A stretch of DNA of 49,524 bases from Scatosoma sp045654025 (GCA_045654025.1 JAZOMO010000025.1:1-49524), one strand, 5' to 3'; shown: positions 1 through 8,373, numbered from the stretch's first letter. The notes: generated from the sequence alone by a model not told the origin. Program-made: numbers and translations.

Positions 1-1134
1 GTGAAGGAGCATATCAAGGCTCTTTGCGTCGATTTGCATAAGCGCTTCTTGTTCGGTAATCATACCTTCGTCAATCAAATCGCAAGCGATTTTGATTGCA
101 GCCGCAGCCGTTCTCTTACCGTTACGGGTCTGCAACATATACAATTTACGGTCTTCAATCGTGAATTCCATATCCTGCATATCGCGATAATGATTTTCAA
201 GCGTTTTGCACACTTCGAGGAATTGCGCGTATACTTCGGGGAATACTTCTTTCATTTGTTCGATAGGCATCGGGGTACGAACGCCGGCAACAACGTCTTC
301 GCCTTGCCCGTTGGTGACGAATTCACCCATAAGTCCCTTTTCGCCCGTTGCAGGGTTACGCGTGAACGCAACGCCCGTACCAGAAGTTTCGCCCATATTA
401 CCAAACGCCATCATCTGTACGTTAACCGCCGTACCCCAGCTGTAAGGAATATCGTGGTCCATACGATAGATGTTCGCACGGGGGTTGTCCCAAGAACGGA
501 ATACTGCCTTAACCGCCTCGAAGAGTTGTTCTTTCGGGTCGGTAGGGAATTCCTTGCCAAGCTGCTTTTTGTATTCAGCCTTGAACTGGTTAGCAAGGTC
601 CTTAAGGTCGTCAGCGGTCAATTCAACGTCCTGCGTAACGCCCTTTGCTTCCTTCATTTCGTCGATGAGCTTTTCGAAATACTTCTTACCAACTTCCATA
701 ACGACGTCCGAGAACATCTGTATAAAGCGGCGATAGCAGTCCCAAGCCCAACGAGGGTTACCGGACTTCGTCGCGATGGTGTTAACTACTTCTTCGTTCA
801 AGCCGAGGTTCAAGATGGTGTCCATCATGCCGGGCATGGAAGCGCGCGCGCCAGAACGAACGGAAACGAGCAAGGGGTTTTCCTTGTCACCGAACTTCTT
901 ACCGCAGATTTCTTCCATCTTTTCGATGTATTCCATAATCTCTGCTTGGATATCGGGGTTGATTTGTTTGCCGTCTTCATAATACTGCGTGCAAGCTTCG
1001 GTAGAAATGGTAAAACCCTGGGGAACAGGCAAGCCGATGCGGGTCATTTCCGCAAGGTTTGCACCCTTACCGCCGAGGACTTCACGCATTTTTGCGTTGC
1101 CTTCGCTGAAGAGATAGCAATACTTTTTAGCCAT
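1..1134 (-). CDS. ppdK: Pyruvate phosphate dikinase, N-terminal part (cut by window edge)
   Basis: The first 378 residues of PPDK, which interconverts pyruvate, ATP and Pi with phosphoenolpyruvate, AMP and PPi in the cytosol. The protein begins MAKKYCYLFSEGN and runs through the N-terminal ATP-grasp nucleotide-binding domain: a glycine-rich GGKGANLAEM stretch near residue 25, then SVRSGARASMPGMMDTILN, GNMGETSGTGVAFTRNP and MQDMEFTIEDRKLYMLQTRNGKRT. The phosphohistidine and PEP-binding domains lie beyond the window. The ATG at 1134 is preceded by GGAGGAAAT, and a sigma-A promoter lies about 80 bp further upstream. With the PPi-dependent phosphofructokinase at 16931-18148 it suggests PPi-linked glycolysis. 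Identity is secure; the C-terminal two thirds cannot be judged. Confidence 0.96.
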   Translation of the reverse strand, partial: MAKKYCYLFSEGNAKMREVLGGKGANLAEMTRIGLPVPQGFTISTEACTQYYEDGKQINPDIQAEIMEYIEKMEEICGKKFGDKENPLLVSVRSGARASMPGMMDTILNLGLNEEVVNTIATKSGNPRWAWDCYRRFIQMFSDVVMEVGKKYFEKLIDEMKEAKGVTQDVELTADDLKDLANQFKAEYKKQLGKEFPTDPKEQLFEAVKAVFRSWDNPRANIYRMDHDIPYSWGTAVNVQMMAFGNMGETSGTGVAFTRNPATGEKGLMGEFVTNGQGEDVVAGVRTPMPIEQMKEVFPEVYAQFLEVCKTLENHYRDMQDMEFTIEDRKLYMLQTRNGKRTAAAAIKIACDLIDEGMITEQEALMQIDAKSLDMLLH

Positions 1135-1211
1135 AATGATATTTCCTCCAAATGATAATTTTTCTTGCTTAATTTTTTCTTCGATTTTTGTTTGATACTT
1201 AAATCTTATAT

Positions 1212-1240
1212 ATTTTAGTATAAAATACATAAAATGGCAA
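1212..1240 (-). promoter_or_regulatory. Sigma-A promoter of ppdK
   Basis: On the minus strand, -35 TTGCCA (1235-1240) and -10 TAAAAT (1212-1217) are separated by exactly 17 bp. This leaves a leader of about 70 nt before the ppdK start. The same TTGCCA-17-TAAAAT pair recurs in front of the Asp23 gene (36052-36080). Confidence 0.75.
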
Positions 1241-1340
1241 GCATAAAACCCCTTATTTTTAAATTTTTTCTCGATTTTTTCATTTTCTTCCACAAAAAAT
1301 ATGCAAAAAATGCCTAAAAGCCACGCCTATATGAAACAAT

Positions 1341-1374
1341 CAAAGAAAAACGGGGACGCATAACCGCGCCCCCG
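1341..1374 (-). terminator. Intrinsic terminator of the Mrr-like gene
   Basis: On the minus strand a 9-bp stem (CGGGGGCGC with GCGTCCCCG, one G-U pair) and a 6-nt loop are followed by TTTTTCTTT. It lies 36 bp after the stop of the Mrr-like gene and ahead of the ppdK promoter, so the two genes are separate units. Confidence 0.88.
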
Positions 1375-1409
1375 CATAGGTCTATGGTATTGTTTTTTCT
1401 ACAAAATCA

Positions 1410-3137
1410 TCAAAGCATGAAAAAGAAGGATTTTTTGCCCGAGAGCAATTCCTCGTCAATCTTCCAGCCGCCCTTACCGTCTTTGATTAAACCAAACTCA
1501 CATTCCTTTGCCGTTTCATACAACTCGTCGCCGTCATAGCCAACAAAGCGGTCGCTCATCTTTTCCAACATTTCCCTTGCGCCAGCCGTAAACGCCGAGG
1601 TGGTGATATACATCCCACGACAATGCTGTTTGCCCTCTTTTGCCTGACGATACGCCACCGCACCGATGAATTGTTGCAACAGCGTTTCGCCAATCCACCA
1701 CCTTTCGTCCGTCGGCTCCCAGTTCTTCGCCTGAACGTAGATGGTTTCTCTAAAGCCCAAGCGGTCGGTCAGCTCCAGCTCGCCGTCGATACCGCCGTCG
1801 TATTCGCCACCCGAAATCCGCAGACATTCCAGCCGCCTGCCGTTCATACGGGAATACCTTTCCAGTAAATAAATCGCGTAGTATTCAAAGTAGTTTCCAC
1901 CCAACGAACGCAGTTTTTTCAAGAACGCCTCTTTCAAGGGGTCTGCCTTTGCGGGACGGGTCAGTTTACGGACGGTCAGTTCTTTGCGCGCCTTCTCCGC
2001 AGACGCTTTTTCCGCGGAGGCTTTTGCCTCGGATTTTTTCTCCGTTTTGACAGAGGGCTTTTCTTCCTTTTTAGGTGCTTGCGGTTTTTCTTCCGCTTGA
2101 GGCTTGGTGCTTGCCAACTCGTCCGCCTTTTCTTTCGCCAAGTCGCCCACCGATTTTTGAGGAGCATCCTTCTTCGCCGAGCGCCCCTTATCAAACAGAG
2201 CGCTTAAGTCATAAACAGGTGCGGGCGCAGCCGTTTCCACCTTGGCAACAGCCGTCTTTTCGTCCGCTTTTTTCGTCTGTTCTTCCTTGCTAGGAAGTTC
2301 GATTTCAGCTTGTTTTTCGGTTTGTTTTTCGTCGTTCGATGCGGACACGGTGCTTTCTTTTTCCGTTTTCTGCTTGTTATCAGACAATTTCACAAGATTG
2401 CCTTCTACCAGAATTTCCCCCTCCTCTTGCATCACGTACAAAACAGAGCCAACCCTGCCCTTTACGTCGTTCAAATTTGCATTTTCAGAGGTGGGATATT
2501 CCTCTTGATAGCGCAGAGCTATACGGTCCACAAGGTCCGCCCATTTACATTCTGTTTGAAGGACTTCTTTGGTCAATTTTTTGACGATTTCCTTCTTTTG
2601 CGCCCTCGTCAAAACGACCGTTTTTTCTGCCTTTTTGGAGGTCTTTTTTTTCTCTTTTTCAGGCGTTTTTTCGCTGTTTTTTGCCGATTTTTTCGCTGTT
2701 TTTTGTGCCTTTTTTACAGGTTTTTCTTCTGTTTTTTCGGGAACTGCAACGGGCTCTTCCGCCTCCTCAACAACAACCTTTTCCTCTGCCTCGATAACAG
2801 CCGTTTCCTCTGCCTTATCCTCTTCTTTTACCGCCTCTTTTGCCTGTTTTTTACTCGACTTCTTTTTTGCAGGTTTTGCTGCCGCAGGCTGCTGCTCCGT
2901 TTCCGACTTGATAGGCTCTACCTCTTCGGTTTTTGCCGCAGTTTCCGCCTTTTTACGGGTGCGTTTTGCAGGCGCTTTCTTCTTCGTCTGCTCTGCGACC
3001 GCCGCCTTTTCCACTGCCGTTTTCACCGCCGTTTCTTCTGCAACTGCCGCCACCTCTACCGCCTCTTGCGGTACACTTTCGCCCTGCGCCGACTTCTTAG
3101 TCGCGCGAGGCTTTTTTGCCTTTTTTACTTCTTCCAT
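1410..3137 (-). CDS. Mrr-type restriction endonuclease domain protein with Lys/Ala/Glu-rich tail
   Basis: About 575 residues. Residues 1-175 are low-complexity and very rich in Lys, Ala, Glu and Thr (blocks such as APAKRTRKKAE), like histone H1 or bacterial nucleoid-protein tails. Residues about 178-255 look like a winged helix of the Mrr_N type, ending RVGSVLYVMQEEGEILVEG. A second disordered Lys/Glu linker follows (256-395). Residues about 400-540 are an Mrr catalytic domain (PD-(D/E)xK fold): YDGGIDG then VQAK, the expected D and QxK, and the ITTSAFTAGA strand-helix. Mrr enzymes cleave modified DNA; no methyltransferase is adjacent. Of two in-frame ATGs, the second (3137) has AAGGAG at proper spacing, while the first (3143) is only 2 nt from it. 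The DNA target is unknown. Confidence 0.85.
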   Translation of the reverse strand: MEEVKKAKKPRATKKSAQGESVPQEAVEVAAVAEETAVKTAVEKAAVAEQTKKKAPAKRTRKKAETAAKTEEVEPIKSETEQQPAAAKPAKKKSSKKQAKEAVKEEDKAEETAVIEAEEKVVVEEAEEPVAVPEKTEEKPVKKAQKTAKKSAKNSEKTPEKEKKKTSKKAEKTVVLTRAQKKEIVKKLTKEVLQTECKWADLVDRIALRYQEEYPTSENANLNDVKGRVGSVLYVMQEEGEILVEGNLVKLSDNKQKTEKESTVSASNDEKQTEKQAEIELPSKEEQTKKADEKTAVAKVETAAPAPVYDLSALFDKGRSAKKDAPQKSVGDLAKEKADELASTKPQAEEKPQAPKKEEKPSVKTEKKSEAKASAEKASAEKARKELTVRKLTRPAKADPLKEAFLKKLRSLGGNYFEYYAIYLLERYSRMNGRRLECLRISGGEYDGGIDGELELTDRLGFRETIYVQAKNWEPTDERWWIGETLLQQFIGAVAYRQAKEGKQHCRGMYITTSAFTAGAREMLEKMSDRFVGYDGDELYETAKECEFGLIKDGKGGWKIDEELLSGKKSFFFML

Positions 3138-3170
3138 TTTCATTTCTCCTTACTGCCTTCCCAAACCACT

Positions 3171-3896
3171 TTAAGGCTCGGTACAAATTTGCAAAAGTTC
3201 CCCGATGCAGGCAAGCTCGGTATCTGTCTTGCCCTCAAGGAACGCCTTCATAAGGCGTAAGGCACGTTTTTTGCCACCTTGCGTTTTTCCCTCGTCATAG
3301 TTAAGCGAAGCGCACTTTCTAAGAGTATGGTAAGTCGATACGCTCGCGCGTGAGCCGACCGAACACTCTCGACAGGTAAAATGCCCAGCGTCGAAATCAA
3401 AGTAGGGTTCGCCCTCGATTTCCGCGCCGCAAATACCGCAGCCGTCCAAATCGACGAAGTACCCTGCTTCGCCCGCCGCCGTTAGCATAAACCCGACCAG
3501 CGTTTCGATTGTATCCGCTTCCGCGTAAGCAAGCGACTTCAACGCCTGCACAGCAGAAACGAACAAGGAATGTAACCGTTCTCCGTCGGGCGCAACAGCC
3601 TTACAAACGGCAAGGATACCGTTTGCGGCATAGAAACGCTCCACGTCTAAACGCAAGGGATAAAATCCGTCGTATAAATAGGCGGATTTTACCGTGTAAT
3701 GCTCTCCTTTTTCCACAAGCACGTATTCCGCAAAGGCGAATGGTTGGGCGGCAAACGCTAACTTAGCGTTAGGCTTTCGCACCCCCTTAATCCCGGCGAA
3801 TACGACACCCCTCTCCGCCGTAAACAGCGTGAGGAGCTTATCGTGATCCTTATAATCAATTCCGCCGAGCACCAGGGCATCCGTCTTCCATTCCAC
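3171..3896 (-). CDS. recO: DNA repair protein RecO
   Basis: RecO (about 241 aa) anneals SSB-coated single strands and loads RecA with RecF and RecR. An N-terminal OB-fold begins WKTDALVLGGIDYKDHDKL, followed by GVRKPNAKLAFAAQPF, a helical middle, and a zinc finger of four cysteines (CGIC ... CREC). It follows era, as in Bacillus and Clostridium. The longest frame opens with GTG at 3923, but the GTG at 3896 has AAAAGGA upstream, aligns with the usual RecO N-terminus and avoids a run of nine mostly basic residues. The upstream region is a MITE-like element, so its promoter may lie in or beyond that insert. Confidence 0.93.
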   Translation of the reverse strand: MEWKTDALVLGGIDYKDHDKLLTLFTAERGVVFAGIKGVRKPNAKLAFAAQPFAFAEYVLVEKGEHYTVKSAYLYDGFYPLRLDVERFYAANGILAVCKAVAPDGERLHSLFVSAVQALKSLAYAEADTIETLVGFMLTAAGEAGYFVDLDGCGICGAEIEGEPYFDFDAGHFTCRECSVGSRASVSTYHTLRKCASLNYDEGKTQGGKKRALRLMKAFLEGKTDTELACIGELLQICTEP

Positions 3897-3925
3897 TTTT
3901 CTTTTTTTCCTTTTGTACCGCACTT

Positions 3926-4120
3926 GAGTTAAATAACCGTTAGCTTTTCTTACTATCTTAACTTCACACCGTTGCCGTAGGAAAATGCAAGCAAGACAAG
4001 GCGCACGAGGAAAACCTGAGGGAGTTTACTTAAGCGTAAATGACCGAAGGTTGCCACAGTGCAACGCCGTATTGCGCCGCATTTTGTAGGCGCTCAATGA
4101 TGTTGACGATTATTTAGTTC
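3926..4120. mobile_element. MITE-like non-coding element, copy 1
   Basis: The ends 3926-3944 and 4102-4120 are 19-nt inverted repeats matching at 14 of 19 positions. All five differences are transitions, so the arms could still pair in RNA through G-U pairs. The roughly 195 bp contain no credible gene. Inside are short palindromes: TTTAC..GTAAA near 3999-4014 and GCGCC..GGCGC near 4074-4094. The terminal core AACTAAA on the right end also begins the TIR of the element at 24298-24575. It abuts the start of recO. I infer a degenerate non-autonomous element; a structured RNA is the alternative. Confidence 0.5.
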
Positions 4121-4136
4121 GAGAAATAGCATATAG

Positions 4137-4158
4137 TAGGCAATACTGCCTGTTTTTT
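4137..4158 (+). terminator. Possible plus-strand terminator beside the MITE-like element
   Basis: TAGGCA/TGCCTG (6 bp including a T-G pair) around a 4-nt loop is followed by six T residues on the plus strand. No plus-strand gene precedes it, so it either ends an unannotated RNA from the 3.9-4.1 kb element or is fortuitous. Confidence 0.35.
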
Positions 4159-4351
4159 CAAACATATCCCACGCCAGCTTTGCCGCGCCCTCTGGGTTTT
4201 TCCTCTCCTTCACAGCCACCCCTCCTTCTTATCCACAGTTTGTGTGAAGGGGAGATAAGCTATTCCCGAAATTTAAACTCAAAGCACGCCGCACTGCCAA
4301 CGCAAAATATGACGCCTTTTTTTGTCAACGACAGCCCATCAGGGCTGTCTA
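4159..4351. other. Non-coding stretch downstream of era with two inverted repeats
   Basis: No gene seen. TCTCCTTCACA (4204-4214) is inverted imperfectly at 4243-4255 across a 28-nt loop. An 8-bp perfect hairpin GACAGCCC/GGGCTGTC lies at about 4330-4349, immediately after the era stop codon. That hairpin has no T tract on the minus strand, so it is a poor intrinsic terminator for era but could protect the 3' end of the mRNA. Confidence 0.4.
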
Positions 4352-5245
4352 TTAAAACTCTTCGTCCTCTTCGTAGCCGTATTGCTTTAAGAGGTTGGGT
4401 CTATCACGCCAGTCTTCCTTGACTTTTACATAGGTAGTCAAGAAGACCTTTGCGCCCAAGAATTTTTCCATATCCTGACGAGCAAACGAGGAAACCTCTT
4501 TAATCGCTTTTCCCTGTTTGCCGATCAAAATCGCCTTATGGCTCGCCCGTTCGCAGACGATGTCGAGGTTGACTTCCCATACACCGTTTTCCTGCAAGCG
4601 GAAAATATTGATGACGATTGCTACGCCGTGCGGAATTTCCTTATCGAATTTCAAAAGAATTTTTTCACGCATGATTTCTGCAATCATAAATTTCTCGCTC
4701 TTGTCCGAAACGATTTCCTGCTCGAAAATCTTTTCCCCTTCGGGCATTTGCTCTACCAAAAACTCCTTCAAAGCCTTGATGTTTCTGCCCTTTCTCGCCG
4801 AAACGGGGAAGACGTCCAAATCAAGCTCCTCATCAGAGAATTTCGCCATATCCAGAGGGATATTCTCCTTGGGCATAATGTCGATTTTCGTGTACGCAAT
4901 CGCCATGGGAATACCAAGTTCCTTATATTTTCGCATCAGCGCAAAGTCCTCTTCACCAACGCCGTCGTGCCCGTCTACAACGTAAAGGATATAATCCACA
5001 CTGCGCGCGCTGGTTTCCACCGAACGCATCATGCGGTCGGTCAGTTCATTTCTCGCCTTGTAGATACCGGGGGTGTCCACGAACACGATTTGGTAATCGT
5101 CCTCCGTCAATACCCCTAAAATTCTGTCCCTCGTCGTCTGAGGCTTGGGGGAAACGATGCTTACCTTTTCCCCAACCAGCACGTTAATCAGCGTGCTTTT
5201 TCCTGCGTTTGCTCTGCCGATGACGGCAACGTATCCACTTCTCAT
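4352..5245 (-). CDS. era: GTPase Era
   Basis: A 297-aa GTPase that binds 16S rRNA 3' ends and acts in 30S subunit maturation. G1 is GRANAGKS (residues 10-17), G3 is DTPG (57-60) and G4 is TKID (119-122; Thr replaces the usual Asn of NKxD). The C-terminal KH domain contains ILIGKQGKAIKEVSSFAR, the GxxG loop that binds rRNA. Length is typical. The ATG overlaps the ybeY stop by 4 bp, indicating translational coupling with another 16S rRNA maturation factor. Confidence 0.98.
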   Translation of the reverse strand: MRSGYVAVIGRANAGKSTLINVLVGEKVSIVSPKPQTTRDRILGVLTEDDYQIVFVDTPGIYKARNELTDRMMRSVETSARSVDYILYVVDGHDGVGEEDFALMRKYKELGIPMAIAYTKIDIMPKENIPLDMAKFSDEELDLDVFPVSARKGRNIKALKEFLVEQMPEGEKIFEQEIVSDKSEKFMIAEIMREKILLKFDKEIPHGVAIVINIFRLQENGVWEVNLDIVCERASHKAILIGKQGKAIKEVSSFARQDMEKFLGAKVFLTTYVKVKEDWRDRPNLLKQYGYEEDEEF

Positions 5246-5724
5246 TCTCGTACAATCCCTAACTTTTTCAGTATATATTCTTCCTTTTCACGCATCTCTG
5301 CCTTGTCCTCGTCCGTCATATGGTCGTAGCCAAGACAATGCAATACACCGTGCGTCAACAGATAGTGCAACTCTCTTTCTAAGGAGTGCCCGTATTCCTC
5401 CGCCTGCTCCTTTGCCCGTTGCAAACAAACGACCACCGAACCCATAAACAGTCGATCTTCTTCATCTAACTCATAAGGGTAATCATCTGCGTACAGAGGC
5501 TCGCCCTTGATATCATCCAAGGACGGGTAGCTTAAAACGTCGGTGACCTTGTCCATCGAACGGGTTTCCCGATTCAGCCTCTGGATTTCCTCTTCGTCTA
5601 CCAACAGAAATTCAAAGGCAAGAGGGCAATCCGCCGTCACAACGTCCGAAAACGCGCCCTCTAAAGCCGTAATTTCTTCGTCGGAGAGCAACCCCTCGTC
5701 TGCGTCAAAGCAAAACTTCGTCAT
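5242..5724 (-). CDS. ybeY: Endoribonuclease YbeY (16S rRNA maturation)
   Basis: A 160-aa zinc-dependent RNase involved in 16S rRNA 3' processing and ribosome quality control. The zinc motif HGVLHCLGYDH supplies His125, His129 and His135. The conserved TDVLSYPS segment (61-68), preceded by an Arg, is present. It overlaps both neighbours by 4 bp (pgpH-like upstream, era downstream). The dgkA and cdd genes that separate ybeY and era in Bacillus are absent here. Confidence 0.97.
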   Translation of the reverse strand: MTKFCFDADEGLLSDEEITALEGAFSDVVTADCPLAFEFLLVDEEEIQRLNRETRSMDKVTDVLSYPSLDDIKGEPLYADDYPYELDEEDRLFMGSVVVCLQRAKEQAEEYGHSLERELHYLLTHGVLHCLGYDHMTDEDKAEMREKEEYILKKLGIVRE

Positions 5725-7259
5725 ACCTCACCTCGCGCCGAGCCGTCCGCGCCTCTGCCATATTTGATATTCGGGTATTTCACACGGTGATGATAGACCC
5801 CAGAAAGGGTTTCCACCAACGTCTTGCGGATAATCGTCAAATCCTGCATCGTGATATTACAATCGGCGAACTGTTCTAATTCCATACGCTCCTCAATCAC
5901 ACCACGAACAACCTTTTCTACTTCTTCAGGTGTACGCTTGTTTAAGGAGCGCACCGCCGCCTCCGAACCGTCCGCAATCATGATGATAGCGGCAATCTTC
6001 GTCATCGGCTTCGGGCCGCAATAGGAGAAGTCCTCGATGTTCAGCTCGCCGTCCGTCATTTTCAGTGCCTTCGCATAGAAATAGCGAATAGGCAACGTAC
6101 CGTGGTGTTGCAAGGCTACGTCCGCCAAGAACTGCGGCAGACGGTGCGAGCGAATCAAATCGCTGCCATCCTGCGCGTGCAAGCGGATAATGTCCGCAGA
6201 AAGCTCGGGCGTCAATTCGTCGTGCGGGTTGTAATCCTGCTGATTTTCCGTGAAATATTCCGGCTGGTGCAATTTCCCGACGTCGTGATAGTACGCCGCC
6301 GCGCGAGCATAATCGACGTTTTCGTTCAGCGCCGCCGCGCACGCTTCCGCAAGCTGTGCCACCATTACCGAATGGTTGAACGTACCGGGTGCTTCCTGCC
6401 GAAGTTTTCTCAGAAGCGGAGCATCGTGCGCCGTGATTTCACGCAAACGATACGCCGTCAAGCAGTTGAACAACCACTCATAGATAGGCAATACAAACAG
6501 GAACAGAACCGCCGAAGACATTCCTCCAAACACGCCGTACCCCATCTGCATCAGCATGTCCGGCCAGAAGATTTCGCTGGGCGTATAGATGTCGATGTTG
6601 ACGATGTCCGTCAGCTTTAAGAGGAAAATAATCAAAACGATGGGGATAACGATACATATACCCACCAGTACGATACTAAATCTTGTCTTCGCTTTACTTG
6701 CAAGGAAAATCGCCAACATACCTGCCACGAAGGTGATAATCAGCGAGGTATACGCCGTCTGCGTAATAACCATGCGCGCGCTGACGATATCCAAAAGGAA
6801 CATCAAAATACCGCTGAAGATATTGAGGAAAATTGCTTCCTTTCTGCCAATCAGCGCAAGAATTAACAGCGCTACCAGCGCCACCGGACGGGCAAAGATA
6901 CCAAACGAAAAGGTAGTTTCACCTACTGATATACTGCTACCCTGCTTGCCCATCAAGAATGCAATGATGATATATACGTTTAAAATGGTGAATATCAAAG
7001 CGATGGATTTCCCGCTGGTCAGAGTATGCCGACTCTCGAAGAAAAAGTAAATATACATCACGATCGTCAGCATTAAAAGACAGAATATCATATACAGATA
7101 ATCTGCGCCGTTCTGATTCATCTCCTCTGTAAACGCATCCATCTTGTCCCACAGAAGCAATACTAACGACACCAGTACCATAACCAGGAAATGCACCACA
7201 AACAGCACAACGCTTTTCGCGGCGATACTTCTTGTCCATTCTACTTGTCTTTTGTTCAT
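5721..7259 (-). CDS. PgpH-like membrane HD-domain phosphodiesterase (c-di-AMP), no extracellular sensor
   Basis: A 512-aa membrane protein with about seven transmembrane helices in residues 13-265 and a cytosolic HD domain. The HD residues are visible: FNHS (His296), YYHDVGK (His325, Asp326), His361, LQHHG (His385, His386) and IADGSEA (Asp430). In PgpH this domain hydrolyses cyclic di-AMP. Full-length PgpH is about 700 aa and has a large extracellular 7TMR-HDED region after the first helix; here only about 20 residues separate helices 1 and 2, so that sensor is missing. Position between phoH and ybeY is the standard yqfF location. c-di-AMP specificity is inferred from family and position. Confidence 0.88.
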   Translation of the reverse strand: MNKRQVEWTRSIAAKSVVLFVVHFLVMVLVSLVLLLWDKMDAFTEEMNQNGADYLYMIFCLLMLTIVMYIYFFFESRHTLTSGKSIALIFTILNVYIIIAFLMGKQGSSISVGETTFSFGIFARPVALVALLILALIGRKEAIFLNIFSGILMFLLDIVSARMVITQTAYTSLIITFVAGMLAIFLASKAKTRFSIVLVGICIVIPIVLIIFLLKLTDIVNIDIYTPSEIFWPDMLMQMGYGVFGGMSSAVLFLFVLPIYEWLFNCLTAYRLREITAHDAPLLRKLRQEAPGTFNHSVMVAQLAEACAAALNENVDYARAAAYYHDVGKLHQPEYFTENQQDYNPHDELTPELSADIIRLHAQDGSDLIRSHRLPQFLADVALQHHGTLPIRYFYAKALKMTDGELNIEDFSYCGPKPMTKIAAIIMIADGSEAAVRSLNKRTPEEVEKVVRGVIEERMELEQFADCNITMQDLTIIRKTLVETLSGVYHHRVKYPNIKYGRGADGSARGEV

Positions 7260-8257
7260 TTTTTGCTTTTCTCCTTTTGTGCCGCGGTTTCCTCAGCCGC
7301 CCTTTCCGCATCCTTTTCATAGGCGCGAATAATCCGCATAACCAGCGGATGCCTTACGACGTCCTTCGCCGTCAAGCGCTGTACCGCTACCCCTTCCACG
7401 CCGTCTAAAATCTTCGTTGCGTGTATGAGGCCACTTTGCTTTCCTTCCGGCAAGTCCATCTGCGTAATATCGCCAGTGATGACCGCCTTACTTCCTTCCC
7501 CTAAACGGGTGAGGAACATCTTCATCTGTTCACGCGTGGTGTTTTGCGCCTCGTCCAGAATGATGAACGCATTCGACAGCGTTCTACCGCGCATGTACGC
7601 AAGGGGCGCAACCTCAATGTCCCCACGCTCCATCAGTTTTGCGTACGTTTCGAGTCCCAACAGCTCCTGCAAGGCATCGTACAGAGGACGAAGATAGGGG
7701 TCTACCTTCTCGTGCAAGTCCCCCGGCAAAAAACCGAGTTTCTCCCCTGCCTCTACCGCAGGACGAGTCAAGATAATCTTGTCTACCTGCTTACTCTTGT
7801 ACGCCATTACCGCCATACAGACGGCAAGATAGGTTTTTCCCGTACCCGCAGGTCCTACCCCGAAGGTGATGGTGTTTGCCTTAATCGCCTCGACGTAGGT
7901 CTTTTGCCCTACCGTCTTGCATTTAATCTGTTTCCCACGGGCGCTGACCGCAATCACTCCCCCGCAAAGGCAGGCAATCTCCGACGCACGTCCCTCACGA
8001 GCGAGCTCGATGCAATACGCCATGCGTCCTTTATCCACCGTTTCGCCGCCCTCTGCCAAGGCACGCAGAGAGGTCAATACCTGCTCTGCCAAAGCAACGT
8101 CTTCCGTCTCCCCCTGTAAACAAATTTTCACGCCGTCTACGTAGGGGATAACCGCCAACTCGCTTGCCAGAAAGTTTAAATTTTCATCGAAGGTTCCCAA
8201 AATCCTTGACAGCTTGTCAATCGACCCGAAATCCACACTCATTTTGCAACGTGCCAA
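7256..8257 (-). CDS. phoH: PhoH-family ATPase
   Basis: Cytosolic PhoH-like P-loop ATPase (333 aa), linked in other bacteria to RNA metabolism and often coupled to ybeY. Walker A is GPAGTGKTYLAV and Walker B is AFIILDEAQNT, followed by ITGDITQMDLP. The N-terminus is a small KH-like segment typical of the family. The longest frame starts with GTG at 8290, but the TTG at 8257 has AAGGAG seven bases upstream and removes a run of Arg residues, so I prefer it; an ATG at 8242 is the alternative. It overlaps the HD phosphodiesterase by 4 bp. Confidence 0.93.
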   Translation of the reverse strand: MARCKMSVDFGSIDKLSRILGTFDENLNFLASELAVIPYVDGVKICLQGETEDVALAEQVLTSLRALAEGGETVDKGRMAYCIELAREGRASEIACLCGGVIAVSARGKQIKCKTVGQKTYVEAIKANTITFGVGPAGTGKTYLAVCMAVMAYKSKQVDKIILTRPAVEAGEKLGFLPGDLHEKVDPYLRPLYDALQELLGLETYAKLMERGDIEVAPLAYMRGRTLSNAFIILDEAQNTTREQMKMFLTRLGEGSKAVITGDITQMDLPEGKQSGLIHATKILDGVEGVAVQRLTAKDVVRHPLVMRIIRAYEKDAERAAEETAAQKEKSKK

Positions 8258-8290
8258 ATGCCTTCTCCTTCTCTTATCTTTCGATTTCAC

Positions 8291-8355
8291 TTACGTACGC
8301 ACCCATTAGCATGCGTGCGCGTATGTAATAACGGGCGTTTTGCCCGTCGGTTATT
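8291..8355. other. Two adjacent stem-loops between yqfD and phoH
   Basis: 8291-8328 is a near-palindrome of alternating purine-pyrimidine sequence (TTACGTACGCAC against GTGCGCGTATGTAA). 8327-8355 is a second hairpin, ACGGGC/GCCCGT with flanking AATA/TATT. Neither is followed by a T tract on the minus strand. They sit inside an otherwise overlapping operon, ahead of the phoH start, and may be an mRNA processing site or may separate spore-specific from housekeeping expression. Confidence 0.45.
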
Positions 8356-8373
8356 TTGTTTTAAAGAGCCTAC

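Noticed and set aside
1..1155. Long plus-strand frame of 384 aa at the window start
   Set aside because: It is antisense to ppdK, whose minus-strand product is full of family motifs; the plus frame has no recognisable content.
2310..3260. Phe/Leu/Arg-rich plus-strand frame of 316 aa
   Set aside because: It is the complement of the Lys/Glu-rich tail of the Mrr-like gene; composition alone keeps it open.
4330..4349. Rho-independent terminator of era
   Set aside because: Perfect 8-bp hairpin but no T tract on the minus strand; recorded only as a hairpin.
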